Source of the DNA: Bolinopsis microptera
Taxonomy: Eukaryota > Ctenophora > Tentaculata > Lobata > Bolinopsidae
DNA length: 64,000 nucleotides
Assembly (NCBI RefSeq): GCF_026151205.1
Contig: NC_087073.1
Coordinates: 3,555,001-3,619,000, forward strand
Direction: 5' to 3'
A program made the translations under genes and the position numbers. The notes beneath the pieces are model-generated. The model did not search any database and was not told the DNA's origin. It saw nothing but the letters and a program-made list of their open reading frames with translations. This document shows, one piece after another, positions 1 to 14,305 of the stretch (positions are counted from its first letter, which is position 1; every line of letters starts with the position of its first letter).

Positions 1-253
1 GATGTATCGCTCTCTCCGCCTCTGCGGAGATTTAAATTTGGCCTTCTTAAATTGTGCAAGTTCCCTTATATTGGCTATACTATACTTGGTTACAGTTACA
101 GCTTCCACAATTGCCTCAGCTGGCAAAACTTTGAGAACCCATCCAGCTATTCAGGCTCACAAAAGTGTCTATCCAGCTCTCTCAATATTTGCTTTTGGCA
201 TTTACATTTTTGATATTCTTATTGACAAATTTGTGCCCCCATCACCCATGTGA
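1..253 (+). CDS. 3' terminal exon of a multi-pass membrane protein, possibly MARVEL/MAL-like (5' partial)
   Basis: An open frame runs from the left edge of the window to a TGA at 251-253, so the gene begins outside. The visible residues are strongly hydrophobic: one segment around SLILAILYLVTVTASTIA and a second around ALSIFAFGIYIFDILIDKF, separated by a short polar loop rich in Lys, His and Ala, and a short tail PPSPM. The spacing and the pattern of an Ala/Ser-rich loop followed by a final Phe-Ala-Phe helix resemble the last two helices of MARVEL/MAL-type tetraspan proteins, which act in membrane subdomain and vesicle organisation. The real start of this exon may be an acceptor near position 30. 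The gene is convergent with the GATE-16 gene at 1404-4132. The family call is inference; that it is a membrane protein is the surer part. Confidence 0.4.
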   Translation, partial: MYRSLRLCGDLNLAFLNCASSLILAILYLVTVTASTIASAGKTLRTHPAIQAHKSVYPALSIFAFGIYIFDILIDKFVPPSPM

Positions 254-1403
254 CAAATCGATATCTCAGAACATCGAAGCCGAGAATTCTCCTTGTCTTA
301 AATTCGAACTTAAAGCTTCGACACTAGAGCGTCCTCACTCCCGAGAGCAGAGAGAAGCTTAAGAGGAATATCATTATTTACGTTGTCAGCGTAATGTGTG
401 GATCTGGGATCATCGACGTTCCTTAATACTTTATACCCCGGGAAACAAAAAGGTCCCCTGAAGTTTCCCTGAAACCGGAAGCTAGAAATCTAAATACAGT
501 CTAATGCATGAACAAGTTTCGATCGCGCGCGACCTGAATTTTAACGAATTGCAACAGCGTTTTCTCATCTGCTATTTTTATTCGCGCCTTCCATCAATTG
601 GCTCAATTTAACCCACAGTGTCCCAACTTAGCTATAAATAGATGACATTACGAAAGAGTTAATAAAGTAGTGCATGTAACCACTGGCGAAATCCATTACA
701 TGGTGGCAAAATGGTGAGGCCCAAACTTTAACATGCAATGTGCTTGACGATGTTCTATTATAATAAGTCTTGAACCTAATTAGTAACATATCTACGACAG
801 ACACAGTGAACACAACTCATGAATTGTCAAATGTGGATAAAATCATCAGGGATTTAACACTACTAATTGTAATTATAATTAACGGCAAATCATATATACA
901 TTACAGTGTAATCTTTCACCAAAACCCTTGAAACTAAATTTAACCAAACTGTAAACATCACGACTGGTTGAAGTCGTTAAAGAAAGCAAATATTAAAATC
1001 AAACGTGGCGACATTTTCGCGTTTCGAATGAGAATAGTGTTCTTCGATCGTGCTGAAAATCCTTTAATCATCTTTTAAATACATAAGTTTGCTAAGTTAA
1101 TTAAATGTTGGGGTTACATGGAATTGTCAGTAAAATCATTATTTGATGGAGCTGAATGTTACGTTTGATAGACGTGTGCTAAGATCGTATATTTTAGTTT
1201 TAAATGAAATTTTATCACCATCCTTTCATAAACAAATAATTTGAGGTCATGATAATACAAATATCATCCCTTGAAATTCACATCTATCATAGAATTATAA
1301 TTTAGCTCACGTTCAAACACACAATATGTTCAAAATATAACAATCAATAAACTCGAATACTGGCAATAAACAGTTTTCCGTCTCTCTCCGTTTTTACATC
1401 AAT
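254..1403. other. Intergenic spacer
   Basis: AT-rich sequence between the membrane-protein exon and the last exon of the GATE-16 gene, which converge here. No open frame, repeat or RNA gene that I can support. Confidence 0.5.
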
Positions 1404-4132
<2,729 letters not shown>

Positions 4133-4982
4133 ATTTGTTACCTATAAAGAGCGAATATTTGAATAATAAAGCCTTTGCCACAGTTATAATTATTATATAT
4201 AGAACAGTTACATTATGTATAAAGTGATGTAACATTTCCTTTCTTTTCTGAAAAACAATTTAAACAAACAATTTTAAAAACAATAGCTATGTGTGTGTAT
4301 AGTGGTTTAAGGATGGGGTTTATAAAATAGCACAGATATGGCTAGCAGAATGTGTGAACGATATTTAAATGTCTTATATACAAATAGAGCAATAAAAAGT
4401 ACTATAAAAAGTTTTCCCATGTCCTCTAAAATAGAATTCAAATTGTGCACCAGTGGCCCCACTGTGCCAACGGCAACACGCAACTTTACACCACTGTTGT
4501 TGGATGGTGGGTCCTTATATGGTCAAAAATTTTAAATGTTGTTTTCTGAAAAAAAAGAGAGTTAGAACTACCAGTTACTTCTGATCTCATCAAAAATATT
4601 AATTTTGGCTAAAGTTACTATACAGGTCATTAAAGATAAGAGGGTATGTATAATTCTTTTGAGCACAAACATGCAACGTTAAGCCACTGAAAAAGGGCTT
4701 ATCTGAAGTTAAGCTGTATCAACGAATTTCTGAATTAGTGAACACCCTCATTTGACCCTCCCCCAACCGCTCGCGCTAGCTCACCTGAGGAATTGCTGGT
4801 ATCCGACACTCCGTATATTTTTCCAGACTCACATAAAGAAAATATCAGTCAGCATTTAATATCAAGGGCTCAACTCAAATTGAGGATTTTGAAAAATTGG
4901 TTCTTCAATTCAACAACAGCTAAGGTGTTTTGAAATTTTGCCACTTTTCAAGCAATTTCTTAGATATTCCAAACATGAGCAT
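4133..4982. other. Upstream region of the GATE-16 gene
   Basis: AT-rich. It should hold the promoter and perhaps a 5' non-coding exon of the minus-strand GATE-16 gene. A short GC-richer patch lies near 4750-4800. The open frame at 4338-4535 has no recognisable similarity and is probably chance. Confidence 0.4.
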
Positions 4983-6570
4983 AAAGGAAAACAAAATTTA
5001 AGGAAAACAAAATTTAAAATTGATTGCCATTACAATAAGTATTAATATCATAATAAATTTAAGTAAACATCCGATAATAAACTTGTTAGAACCAGTATAG
5101 CCCAAGATTCTCGACTAACAAATAAAAAGAACTAGCGGGTTCATGGTCCTTCAAACGCGCATACATAGGCCATATGCATTACCGATCTAGCTATAATTCT
5201 ACGTCGTATTAAAAACTCTACAATAAATTTGATTAATTAAATAATATCAACAATCAATATGACCAAAAATATTCTGATTGGAAATATATTAAGAAATTGA
5301 TTTTTAATTCTTCTGCTGGTGGTTGCGACTTAAGCGCGGCACCGTGTCAAAAAACTCGCAGTGCCGAGCCTAAACTCTAAATATTGTTATGGAAAACTAA
5401 ATTATTTGCGAAATAATTTAGCATGCTGACCTCGTGAAATATTAAAATTATACCCGTTCTGGTTCCAGACGTAGGTTTAAACCAAAAGCAGTTGGAAAAA
5501 GGAGCCAGTTGCCTGTAAGAGCTTTACTAGCACCCGATTTACCACCTTTGGGGCACAAACCCAGGCCGAAAACCAGCCGAACACAAAAATGTATTATTAT
5601 CACTTCGAGAAGTGATAATGATAATAATTAAATGTTTCGCAGATTGGCAATTGATCGGTGTAGTTGGTGTTGTACACACTGCACTGATAATGATATCACG
5701 TTGAACGTGTAATGTAAATATAGTGTGGATACATGCGAATATATATTCTAAATTATATTATTATCAAACATGTCAATCTTACAAATGTCAACAATCCTAA
5801 AATAATTTAGACCCGAAACGTGATCCTTTGTAAGATTTTATGTCCCAAAAGTCAAATAACTGACAAAAATGTATTATCACCACAAGTGCGTGGATTGATT
5901 TCCAGGAAATTTATCAGCACGCAGCACTAATGTGAAGTTTATTATCGAATTTAAATTTGGCATTTGGAACGTAACACACATATAAGTTGGTCGTTGAAAA
6001 AATTTAATGTTCAGTAATCGATATCAGTTAATAATTTAAAATAATCCATTAATGTATTTGGTATTTGTACCACTATATAGAAGCAATAAGTTGAACTCAA
6101 CATGACATCAGTTGATTTAATAAAGTTGATAATAATAAAGTCAAGTATAAAATTGCTTAAAGTATGAACCAAGTTTGACAGAATGCAGCGACAAGAAGAC
6201 GGGGACATGGGAGGACAATGTACCATACGGACAGAATACTGCAGTAGATTATATATGAATAAGATATACACAGCAACTAAAGCAAGTAGATCATTTCATA
6301 ATTTAAGAAGGCTTCAATGACACTTCAATCAACTCTGCCAACTGTTAACAGAAGTTGATAAGATGGAGCAGATTTAACTGGTAATAAACTGAATCTCAAA
6401 AGCCATCGAATATGATCACACATCACATGACAATCGACAATGGATACTGCCAATATTCGGGATTGCACTGCTGCAGTTAAAACGTGCAAAAGGTAGTGAT
6501 GAAAAAGGGATTTCTTTAATAGTGCATTTATTTTTTTATATATAAATTTTTCAAACAGTATACACATAGT

Positions 6571-6859
6571 CAGTGGCGTAACGAAAGGCCCTGCTGACCC
6601 CGCTGTGCAGGGGGGCGCCGTCTTAGGGGGGCGCCAAATCGTCGTTTGAATGTGGGACAATTTCGAAAACTTAACTAAAGTACTAGCAAAACTGCGCGTT
6701 TTGCTCTAGATACACACTTTTTTAGAGATTTTACCGGCGTATTCTTTAAAATCACCTAATTTGTTCAATTTTAGGGAGGGGCACCAAAAGGGGAGGGGGC
6801 GCCAACAGGGGGGCGCCTTTTTCGGCAGGGGGGCGCCAACAGGCAACGTTACGCCACTG
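6571..6859. mobile_element. hAT-type MITE with 8-bp target duplication
   Basis: Terminal inverted repeats CAGTGGCGTAACG and CGTTACGCCACTG bound a 289-bp element with no coding capacity. The 8-bp sequence CACATAGT stands immediately on both sides (6563-6570 and 6860-6867), the target-site size of hAT transposons. The inside is unusual in carrying several GGGGGCGCC blocks, very GC-rich against AT-rich surroundings. A minus-strand open frame that runs over its left end is a by-product. Confidence 0.92.
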
Positions 6860-6966
6860 CACATAGTGTCACAATGACCCTATATGTAAAAATAACCCTT
6901 CAAAAACTCAATATTTTGAAAATCACCCTTGGCCTTGTGGCTCCAAGTTCAAATCGAAACTGTCTA

Positions 6967-7022
6967 GAATTAGAATTAGAATTAGAATTAGAATTAGAAA
7001 TTAGAAATTAGAATTAGAAATA
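6967..7022. repeat. (AATTAG)n microsatellite
   Basis: About nine units of a hexamer AATTAG, decaying to AAATTAG at the right end. Confidence 0.85.
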
Positions 7023-7389
7023 AGAAAGATCATTACAAAATTACATGTGTCAGATCCCAATCAGTTAAATGAAAGTTACACAACCAAACAACAAAAAAAC
7101 ATAATATCTTAAATAATAAATAATAATAATAAATAAAATTTGGTAGCTTAAACACAAACTCTAAGCCCTAATAAATAATTAAAAGGTTTCAAAGTGTGCA
7201 CGAAATAAGGATACTAATGACTAAGCCATAGCTTACTTTTAGGAAATCTTTCACGAAATAGATTATAAACAAAATTTCTGGTCTCCCAAATTTTTTAATT
7301 TGACAAAGTTTTTTCTTGTCCCTCTGTCTCCCCGGAGAGAAATCAACGTTGTTCATAAGATTTTGAAACGAAGGCGATTCCTTATATAT

Positions 7390-7951
7390 CCCACAGCATC
7401 TGGGATATGGGATCTCAGTGTGGGGAGGCATATCGAACAATAGGCTTGAACCAATATTTAAAATTCAAAAAAAGTGCACTCGTATTCTATTTGGTGATCA
7501 AGAGGCATACAGTAATAAGTTCAAAACATGTGCTAGAACCCGCCCAATTGGATCCCAAAAACTTGGAGCCGACTTCTATAAACGAGAATCAAGTAAACCC
7601 CTTCTCAGCAGAAACAAAATACTCTGCGTGCATAATTTGCATAAGTACCACTGTCTACTTGAAATGTTTAAAATAATCAAACTTCACACTCCAATACCGA
7701 TGTACAATTTATTTCAAAAGTCACCCCGACATGATAACTACTTTATTAACCCCGCTGCAACCAATTTGTTTGTATATAAAACCTCGAATATGTGGAATAA
7801 ATTCCTTAAACCTTCTAGTAAGATTGACTTCTCGTCCCCAATTGCACTTGTTAAAGGTCGCATTAAATCTATGCTACTCAATGCTCAAAAAGCTGGAAAC
7901 ACTGATGAATGGTCAGAACTCAACTTTGATGGAAATGACATGTGCCTATAA
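7390..7951 (+). pseudogene. 3' end of a non-LTR retrotransposon (LINE) reverse transcriptase ORF
   Basis: The frame from 7418 to 7951 reads a typical C-terminus of a Jockey/CR1-like ORF2: YGISVWGG followed by LEPIFKIQKKCTRILFG, then a region with LCVHNLHKYHCLLEMFKI and TSNMWNKFLK. In intact elements this follows the reverse transcriptase thumb. The catalytic part is absent, so this is a 5'-truncated copy. It lies in the spacer of the large inverted repeat. Sequence after the stop (to about 8100) is CACA-rich and may be its 3' UTR. Confidence 0.7.
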
Positions 7952-8683
7952 TTAAGAACACACAAACTAGTCCATATAGATTTCATACTACACACACAAA
8001 ATAACACACACAATACACACCACAGTCAAACATAGAAACTATATATTCACACATATAACACAGAACACTGATCATCCGCTTTACACTGGTGTCTGGACTT
8101 GTCTGGAGTGTTCGTCTGGAACGTGGGACGGACTCACAAATATATTGCGTAAACGTAGCGCGCGAAACTTAAATATTGTATAACTCTATCATTTCATTAC
8201 CCAGCGTGATTTACCGCGCCAGAATAATGAAATGAAGCCGCGCTATATCCGTGAACCTACAGTGACTTATATTTTATATTTTGTATCTCTTATATTATTA
8301 CTACGTAACGCGAAATTAAGTTGTATCACACTCCCGGTTTTGGACCCCAATGTTAACCTTGCAGCAACTGTGTCAGCCCAATATACTCTAGAAGTATGAT
8401 CACACTTATTTTAATGAACAAAAGACCCATAATTAATATAATCAGATACTCGTCAACAGCAGCAGTTTCCTTACGTGTGATGTGTTGTCCTTCTCCTTTC
8501 TGTGTCCCCGTCGTTTTGTTTTGTGAAATGTATTGTAGTAGTGTTTTAATATTTAAATCGAACGCAACTCAATAGTTAATAATAACAAACACAAATACTA
8601 TTTTAAATAATTGATTAATATCGATTTATATACGAACCAAACATAAATTATTCTTTAATAACCTTTCATATATGTGTTAAACG
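7952..8683. other. Non-coding spacer between LINE tail and right inverted-repeat arm
   Basis: CACACA-rich then GC-variable sequence; nothing coding seen. Confidence 0.4.
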
Positions 8684-10093
8684 ATCCAGGGCATATCTAA
8701 AATTCGATAATGAACTTCATATACTATTAGTGCCGCGTGCTGATAAATACTCTGGGAATCAATCCACCCAATCGTGGCGATAACATATTTTTGTGCTTGG
8801 CCGGTTTTAGGTTTGAGTTTGTGCTCCAAAAGTGGTAAATCGGGTGCTAGTAAAGCTCTTGCAGGCAACTGGCTCCTTTTGCCAACTGCTTTTGGTTTAA
8901 GCGCTGACTCACATTTGGAACTGGCACTGGTATAATTGTAATATCCTACGAAGTCAGCATGCTATATTATTTTGCAAAACTCGTTTAATTTATCTTGACA
9001 ATATTTAAAGTTTATGGTTTTAGGTTTAGGCGCGGCGCACGCACCGCTTATATGTTATAGCTCATTCAGCTTCTGTTTTCAGCGCTGTGTTGCTACACAC
9101 TGTATAGCATGTGGGTCAAGCGCGGTGCCGCGCCTAAACAGCAAAAGAGTTATTTATTTTAAAATTTATATTTGTATCTCAAAAATGATGTAAAGTTTTT
9201 AATATGACGTAGAATTAAAGCTATTTCCGTAGTACAGCCTAAGTGCTAAGCATGCTCGTTAGAAAAACTATGAACAATGAACATAACATGCTAGCTTTCT
9301 TTATTTTTGTAAGTCGCGTCGGCTGACATCTTGGGTTGTACTGGATGTAACAAGTTTATTATCGGATGTCTACTTATATTTATTATGATATCATTATTCA
9401 TTGTAATGGCAATAAAATTTAAATTTTGTTTTACTTAAATTTTGTTTTACTTATCTAGTATATTAATAATGCATTTATTGTATTTACGTATGTTACAAGA
9501 TTTTCATCATGATCACTGATAAAGAACTTAACTTTTGCAAAATGAAATTTAGACTTGTATATTAGAATTGAGTGACAATGTCTATCCTTTCAATTATTTC
9601 ATAGCTTCACAGTTTAAGTTCGCTACGATCTCGTCAAGTGTGGTAGGTAGCGAAAAGCATTATTTCGTGCGCGGCGTGGTCCAGTAGGGCATTCTGCTAC
9701 ACCATTAAAATTAATTTAATGTTTTTATGTATTAATGCAAATTACAGTAGTTTTCAAATCATGAATTAAATCGCATTATGTTTTTTTGATGTATTTATAT
9801 TTGTAATAATTGATAATATTCATTTGTCATTTGCATTTCTAAATTCAGCTAAAATCCAATTTATTTTGGTATCATGTCGTGACCTCCATTGCCATTTCAT
9901 TTATAATTTAGTGGGGGTGTATTGACCATTGTTAATGGTCTGCCCACGGCGCGCGCTACTTCGAAGAAATTTAGACGAGTAACATCTGTCAAGGGCAGGG
10001 CATAGTGTACAGTATCAGGGTGAATAAGTCACGATACAAACGCGCACTCGTGTAATGTGATGATATGCGGCCCGACCTCTTATCAACGGGTGA

Positions 10094-10186
10094 TTGCTCT
10101 AACCAGAGCCCTCTCGCTTGCAGTAGCGCGCGACCGCCTATCCTACTTGTGAAACAAGCGCGTCACGCAGTACGCGTAGGCACATG
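10094..10186. repeat. GC-rich repeat, half of the palindromic family seen at 19345
   Basis: From GCTCTAACCAGAGCCC through CTTGCAGTAGCGCGCG and CTTGTGAAACAAGCGCG this matches 19484-19579 closely. It is cut at 10186 by the LINE; the last few bases of the repeat (GCTATGTGAA) resume on the far side at 13932. Its upstream part, about 9900-10093, is also GC-richer than the surroundings. Confidence 0.75.
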
Positions 10187-13100
10187 ACTTGACTTACTTG
10201 ACTTAAGGCGGGTAGTATTCCCGAGATCCATTGACAACAGTTCTCCACAGCTTTCTGTCCTCCATCAGTCTAGCTATCTCATCTACTGATTTCAGCCCAG
10301 TATCTGCTTTTAGGTTATCTAGTAGTATTAGGTAAGGTCGCCCCCTGTTAGTATGCCCATGACTCGGCTTCCAGAGGATCAGTTTGTTCAGTGTCAGCTC
10401 CGGATGTCGGTGAGCATGACCTGCAAGTCTGAGTCTTCGTTGGGTTATCTTGGAGCTGACTTTAGGAAGATCACCGTACAGACTGTGGTTGCTGACATGG
10501 TCTCGATATTGATTGATTTTAAGGGCCATTCTTAACATTCGTGTATAGCAACGATCAACCATCTTCTCCAGCCTTTTCGTCATAGTCCAAGTCTCAGAAC
10601 CGTATAGAAGCACCGACTCGACTAGTGCTGTGAACACTCTGGTCTTGATAGACTTTCTAAGGTTAGATTTCCAAAGTTTTTTGAGAGTGTGGCATGCTCC
10701 CCATGCTCTTCCTTTCCTAACCCTGATATCACTCTCACTGTCTCTGATTCTAGAACCAAGATAGGTAAAGTCTTCCACGTGCTCTATTGTGTTGTTACCC
10801 AGGGACTTGATGGTATCAGGGTTCTCGATGTTCTGAGTAATGAATTTGGTTTTCCCTTCATTCATTCTAAGTCCCACTGTAGCAGCAACTCTTTCTACCT
10901 CTAGCATCAGCATCTCTGCCTCCTTTACAGTATCTGCTATCAGAGCAATGTCATCTGCAAAACCAGTGTCTGTTATCTTCTCCGCCTTGACTCTCCTACT
11001 CCGATAAGGCTTAACCCATTGGGGACGATAGGGTCGTTTATATACCCACCTTTTATAGAGGACAAATCAAATTACTAAACGTTATAACGAATCTATAGCA
11101 TATATTATGCTCAAAATTTATTGGGCTACATATAATGTAGCCCAATAAATTTTGAGCATATATGCTATAGATTCGTTATAGCGTTTAGTAATTTGGTTTG
11201 TCCTCTAGAAAAGGTGGATCATAAAAACGACCCTATCGTCCCTAATGGGTTAATGGTAAATCCTATTTCAGGATGCTTGCTTAAGGCTTGTCTCATGCAA
11301 TAGTCAAGGGCTATAATGAACAAGTATGGTGCTAATGTATCCCCTTGAAGAACTCCTGCCAGGATATCAAATAGCTCGGTATCCCCATCTGGTGTTATAA
11401 CTTTGCCCTTCGTGTTGACATAGAGAAGATTAATGATATCTACAATACTGTCCGGTATTCCATAGGCCTTTAGTATTTGCATCAAAATTCCCCGGTGAAG
11501 TGAATCAAAGGCCTTCTTAAAATCAACAAACACCATAGCTACCGGTAAATTTCTCTATCTAGCCCCCTCTAGAATCCTTCTGAGTGCCAAGATGTGACTA
11601 GTAGTAGACCGTCCTTCCCGAAAACCATTCTGAGTGTCCCTAAGTACCCCCTCTATAGCCGGCTGGATCCTATTAAGCACCATTCTATTAAGAGTCTTAG
11701 CTACGAGAGAAGTCAAAGATATCCCCCTCCAGTTTCCAGGGTTGGTCAAGTCTCCCTTTTTGGGAACCGGGATGATGTTACTTATCCTCCACTGATCTGG
11801 CGCAATACCATCTGTCAGGGCTTTGTTGCAGAAGGACAGCACGATTTCATCCAGGTCGCATCTTTTGAGGACTTCAGGTGGTATGCCGTCATCACCTGGT
11901 GCTTTACCTTCTTTTATCCTGTGTTTAGCAGCTTTAAGCTCATCCACAGTAAAAGGTTCTGTACTGATGTTGAGTCCTTCAAATTGAGTCTCGATCCTAG
12001 GATGCTCGTTTTCCACATCCGGTATACTCCCTAACAGATTCGTGAAATGCCCAAGCCAATTTTTCTTCCTTTCTTCGGCTCCGTTGCCCCTTATTTGAGT
12101 TGCCCCCTTGGCCTTCCTGCCAGTTATCTCATTTATGACATTCCAACTTTCTTTGTTTTTGCATCTGTCTGCAGCCATTTCGACCCTTCTAACCTTGGCA
12201 ACTAGATCTTCTTCAAAGATGTCCTGGTACACCTGATCCAGTTCAGTTTTTAGTAGCTTAACAGACAGTCGACTGTCTTCACTAGGCTCCCGGTGATAGA
12301 CAGTCTCTGCTTGCTGCAAGGCTGTACGCACGCTTTGAACTCGCTGATCACCCGTGAAATCGTCACGTCTCTTCTTTAATCTTTTCTCTCTTAGGCAGTA
12401 TGGCTTTGTTGGTATCAGCAATCGCATCAACAAAATGCCCATACAGTTCCGTAACCTCACTTTCATCGGTTTGCTCGCATAAAGCAGAGTACCGATTCTT
12501 GACTTCTACTGCATATCTCTTCTGTAGGTCTTCATCCGATTTAAGTGCTCCCCAATTATACCAGGTTTTCTTGGGTTGCTTTTTTGCTCGTCGAAGAGAT
12601 AGCTTGATCTTAGACAAAACAAGTCTATGATCAGTACCCAGTGTACTAAAAAAGCTGTAGACTTCAGTATTTTTGACACTGTTCCTCCACTTCTTCCTCA
12701 CTAGAATAAAGTCTAACTGAGACTTATTCAGGGTTCCATCCGATAGATGAGTCCACATCTTACCCCGCTTCTTCCTGAACCTGGTGTTTGTAATCTCCAG
12801 ATTACATTCCAGGGCAGTATCCCGAAGCAGCTCCCCATTTCTGTTGGTTCTCTCATGGAAATACCAACCGAAGTCATTCTCGTCCCTCTTTGATAGGTGA
12901 GCGTTAAAATCCCCAATCACCTCCAAGAAGTTGTGAGCAGGGATCTGTGAGACTGCACACCTTAGATCGGTATGAAACTTCTCTGCTGCTTCTACACTAT
13001 CTGCCTCCGTAGGTCCGTAGACACAGACGAAGGTTGGTTTAGGATTACCATTTAGAGATATCTTAAGGATTCTCTCCGTTACTGGTGTTATCTCCGTAGT

Positions 13101-13923
13101 TGCGTCAAATGCCTTGCTAGTTAGGATGAATCCCACTCCGCCCACTGCTGCCTGGGCCCGATTCCTAGTAGCTGATGAAGTAATTAGATAGCTGCTCTTG
13201 CCAACTCTCTCTACTTTGACAGGCTCTTCATGGACTATCCTGTGCTCTTGGATACCTACAATCTCTGCTCCACTCTTCTCGAAAAGATGTACCATCTCCA
13301 GTTTCCTCTGAGCAGTTCTTATCGTTCTAGTGTTAAGAGTGCCTACCCAGGTAATGTCGGTACATGAAAATAAACTTTTTTTGTTGTTTTCGTTTATGTT
13401 GGGTGTTTCAGGTTGATTAGGCTCATCATTCACCAACCTTCCATTCGGATTTAAGTTGGTGAAATCATTACCACCTTCACGTCCAGAAACAAAAGTAGGG
13501 GCTGATACCCTAGTGCTGTAAGAACTATTCATCATGTTTCTTTTCTGTTGGCTATGTGACACGTGAGCCACCTGCGCCACTGGAATGGCTCTCTTGATAG
13601 CTACTTCATCAGTAGATGTTCCCACATACAGTAAATAAAACGGAAAGATGACAGATGGTGCTCCCATAGTTCCGGAATCTGTTACATCTTCATTAACCCA
13701 AATCACCATCATCACGAGCTTGTTCTGAGGATGCCCGGCTTTTTTTAGGGGGTGCACCCCTAGATCCGCTGTGTTCAGTTACAACTCCATCACTGAAGTT
13801 GCATGCAGCCCCACCTCGAGCAGGATGTGGCTCTTCACCACGCACAGACGGTCTGAATGTACAGAGTTGAATCTGCAGCATCCTAGGTTTACCCGTAATA
13901 GAGCAAAACCTTTGGGGCCAAAA
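10187..13923 (-). mobile_element. RTE-type LINE with endonuclease and reverse transcriptase
   Basis: Bounded by an 8-bp duplication GGCACATG (10179-10186 and 13924-13931). On the minus strand an APE-type endonuclease ORF spans 13757-12363 (motifs VGTLNTRTIR near the start, GIQEHRIVH, GDFNAHL, GTDHRLV). Reverse transcriptase follows: WRGISLTSLVAKTLNRMV, QNGFREGRSTTSHILALRR, FVDFKKAFDSLHRG, LAGVLQGDTLAPYLF, then FADDIALIAD, and a C-terminal part VLLYGSETWTMTK ... YTRMLRMALKI, ending at 10203. The 3' tail is a short AAGTC-like repeat, as in RTE elements. Damage: a frame change near 12370, a single in-frame TAG just before the MVFVDFKKAF block, and a hairpin MITE at 11015-11249 between GFTI and FADD. 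The copy is otherwise close to full length. Confidence 0.88.
11015..11249. mobile_element. piggyBac-type (TTAA) foldback MITE inside the LINE
   Basis: A 235-bp near-perfect hairpin whose arms start CCCATTGGGGACGATAGGGT and end in its complement, with the centre at the doubled TGTAGCCC block near 11137. TTAA stands on both sides (11011-11014 and 11250-11253), the target duplication of piggyBac-type elements, and the tips begin CCC as that superfamily does. No coding capacity. If one TTAA copy and the hairpin are taken away, the LINE frame reads straight through from GFTIKPYRSRR to the FADD catalytic box. Confidence 0.9.
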
Positions 13924-13931
13924 GGCACATG

Positions 13932-14168
13932 GCTATGTGAAAACGGGTGATACTCTTAAAATATTTGTTCCAAGACCGTCGTTGTAGCGTTACTGGGCCG
14001 CGCCGCGCGCATCCAATAATGTTTCTCGCAGATCGGCGAGATGCGCTAATGGGCCTCGCCTTGTATCACGTTGCGACACCCACGGTCGTTTCACTATCGT
14101 CCTGACGATACAGGGGGGAGCCGCGCACTTGATCGTGCGCGGCGGGTGATCATTCAACGTATGACAAG
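13932..14168. repeat. GC-rich repeat remnant between the LINE and the gypsy element
   Basis: Continues the GC-rich repeat interrupted at 10186 (starts GCTATGTGAA). It contains CCGCGCCGCGCGC and a small palindrome GATCGTGCGCGGCGGGTGATC-like patch. It joins directly to 19151 once the LTR element is discounted. Confidence 0.6.
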
Positions 14169-14305
14169 TGTTATGTTATGTGCTTGCGTTATTGTTGGAC
14201 AAGTCATACACTAGTTTCCCATCAAAACCTGAACAATATATAATTAACCATTTATTCAAATACAATATATATCAGCAATATATATCAAATATACAATACA
14301 TAACA
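14169..14305 (-). repeat. 3' LTR of the gypsy element
   Basis: 137 bp, TG..CA ends, matches 19009-19145. Confidence 0.95.

Larger units (their letters stand above)
4983..9452. repeat. Pair of long inverted repeats (about 0.97 and 0.77 kb arms), possible long-TIR element
   Basis: The left arm (about 4983-5955) is the reverse complement of the right arm (about 8684-9452) at perhaps 80 percent by eye. Matching blocks include AAACAAAATTTAA at the outer tips, the GCATGCTGAC block, the AGCTTTACTAGCACCCGAT block, and TTTATCAGCACGC near the inner ends. The spacer is about 2.7 kb and holds a hAT MITE, a microsatellite and the 3' end of a LINE. A third partial copy of the outer part lies at 20626-20840. 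Either this is one DNA element with very long terminal inverted repeats whose core has been replaced, or two copies of one repeat landed in opposite orientation. No target duplication could be fixed by eye. Confidence 0.7.
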
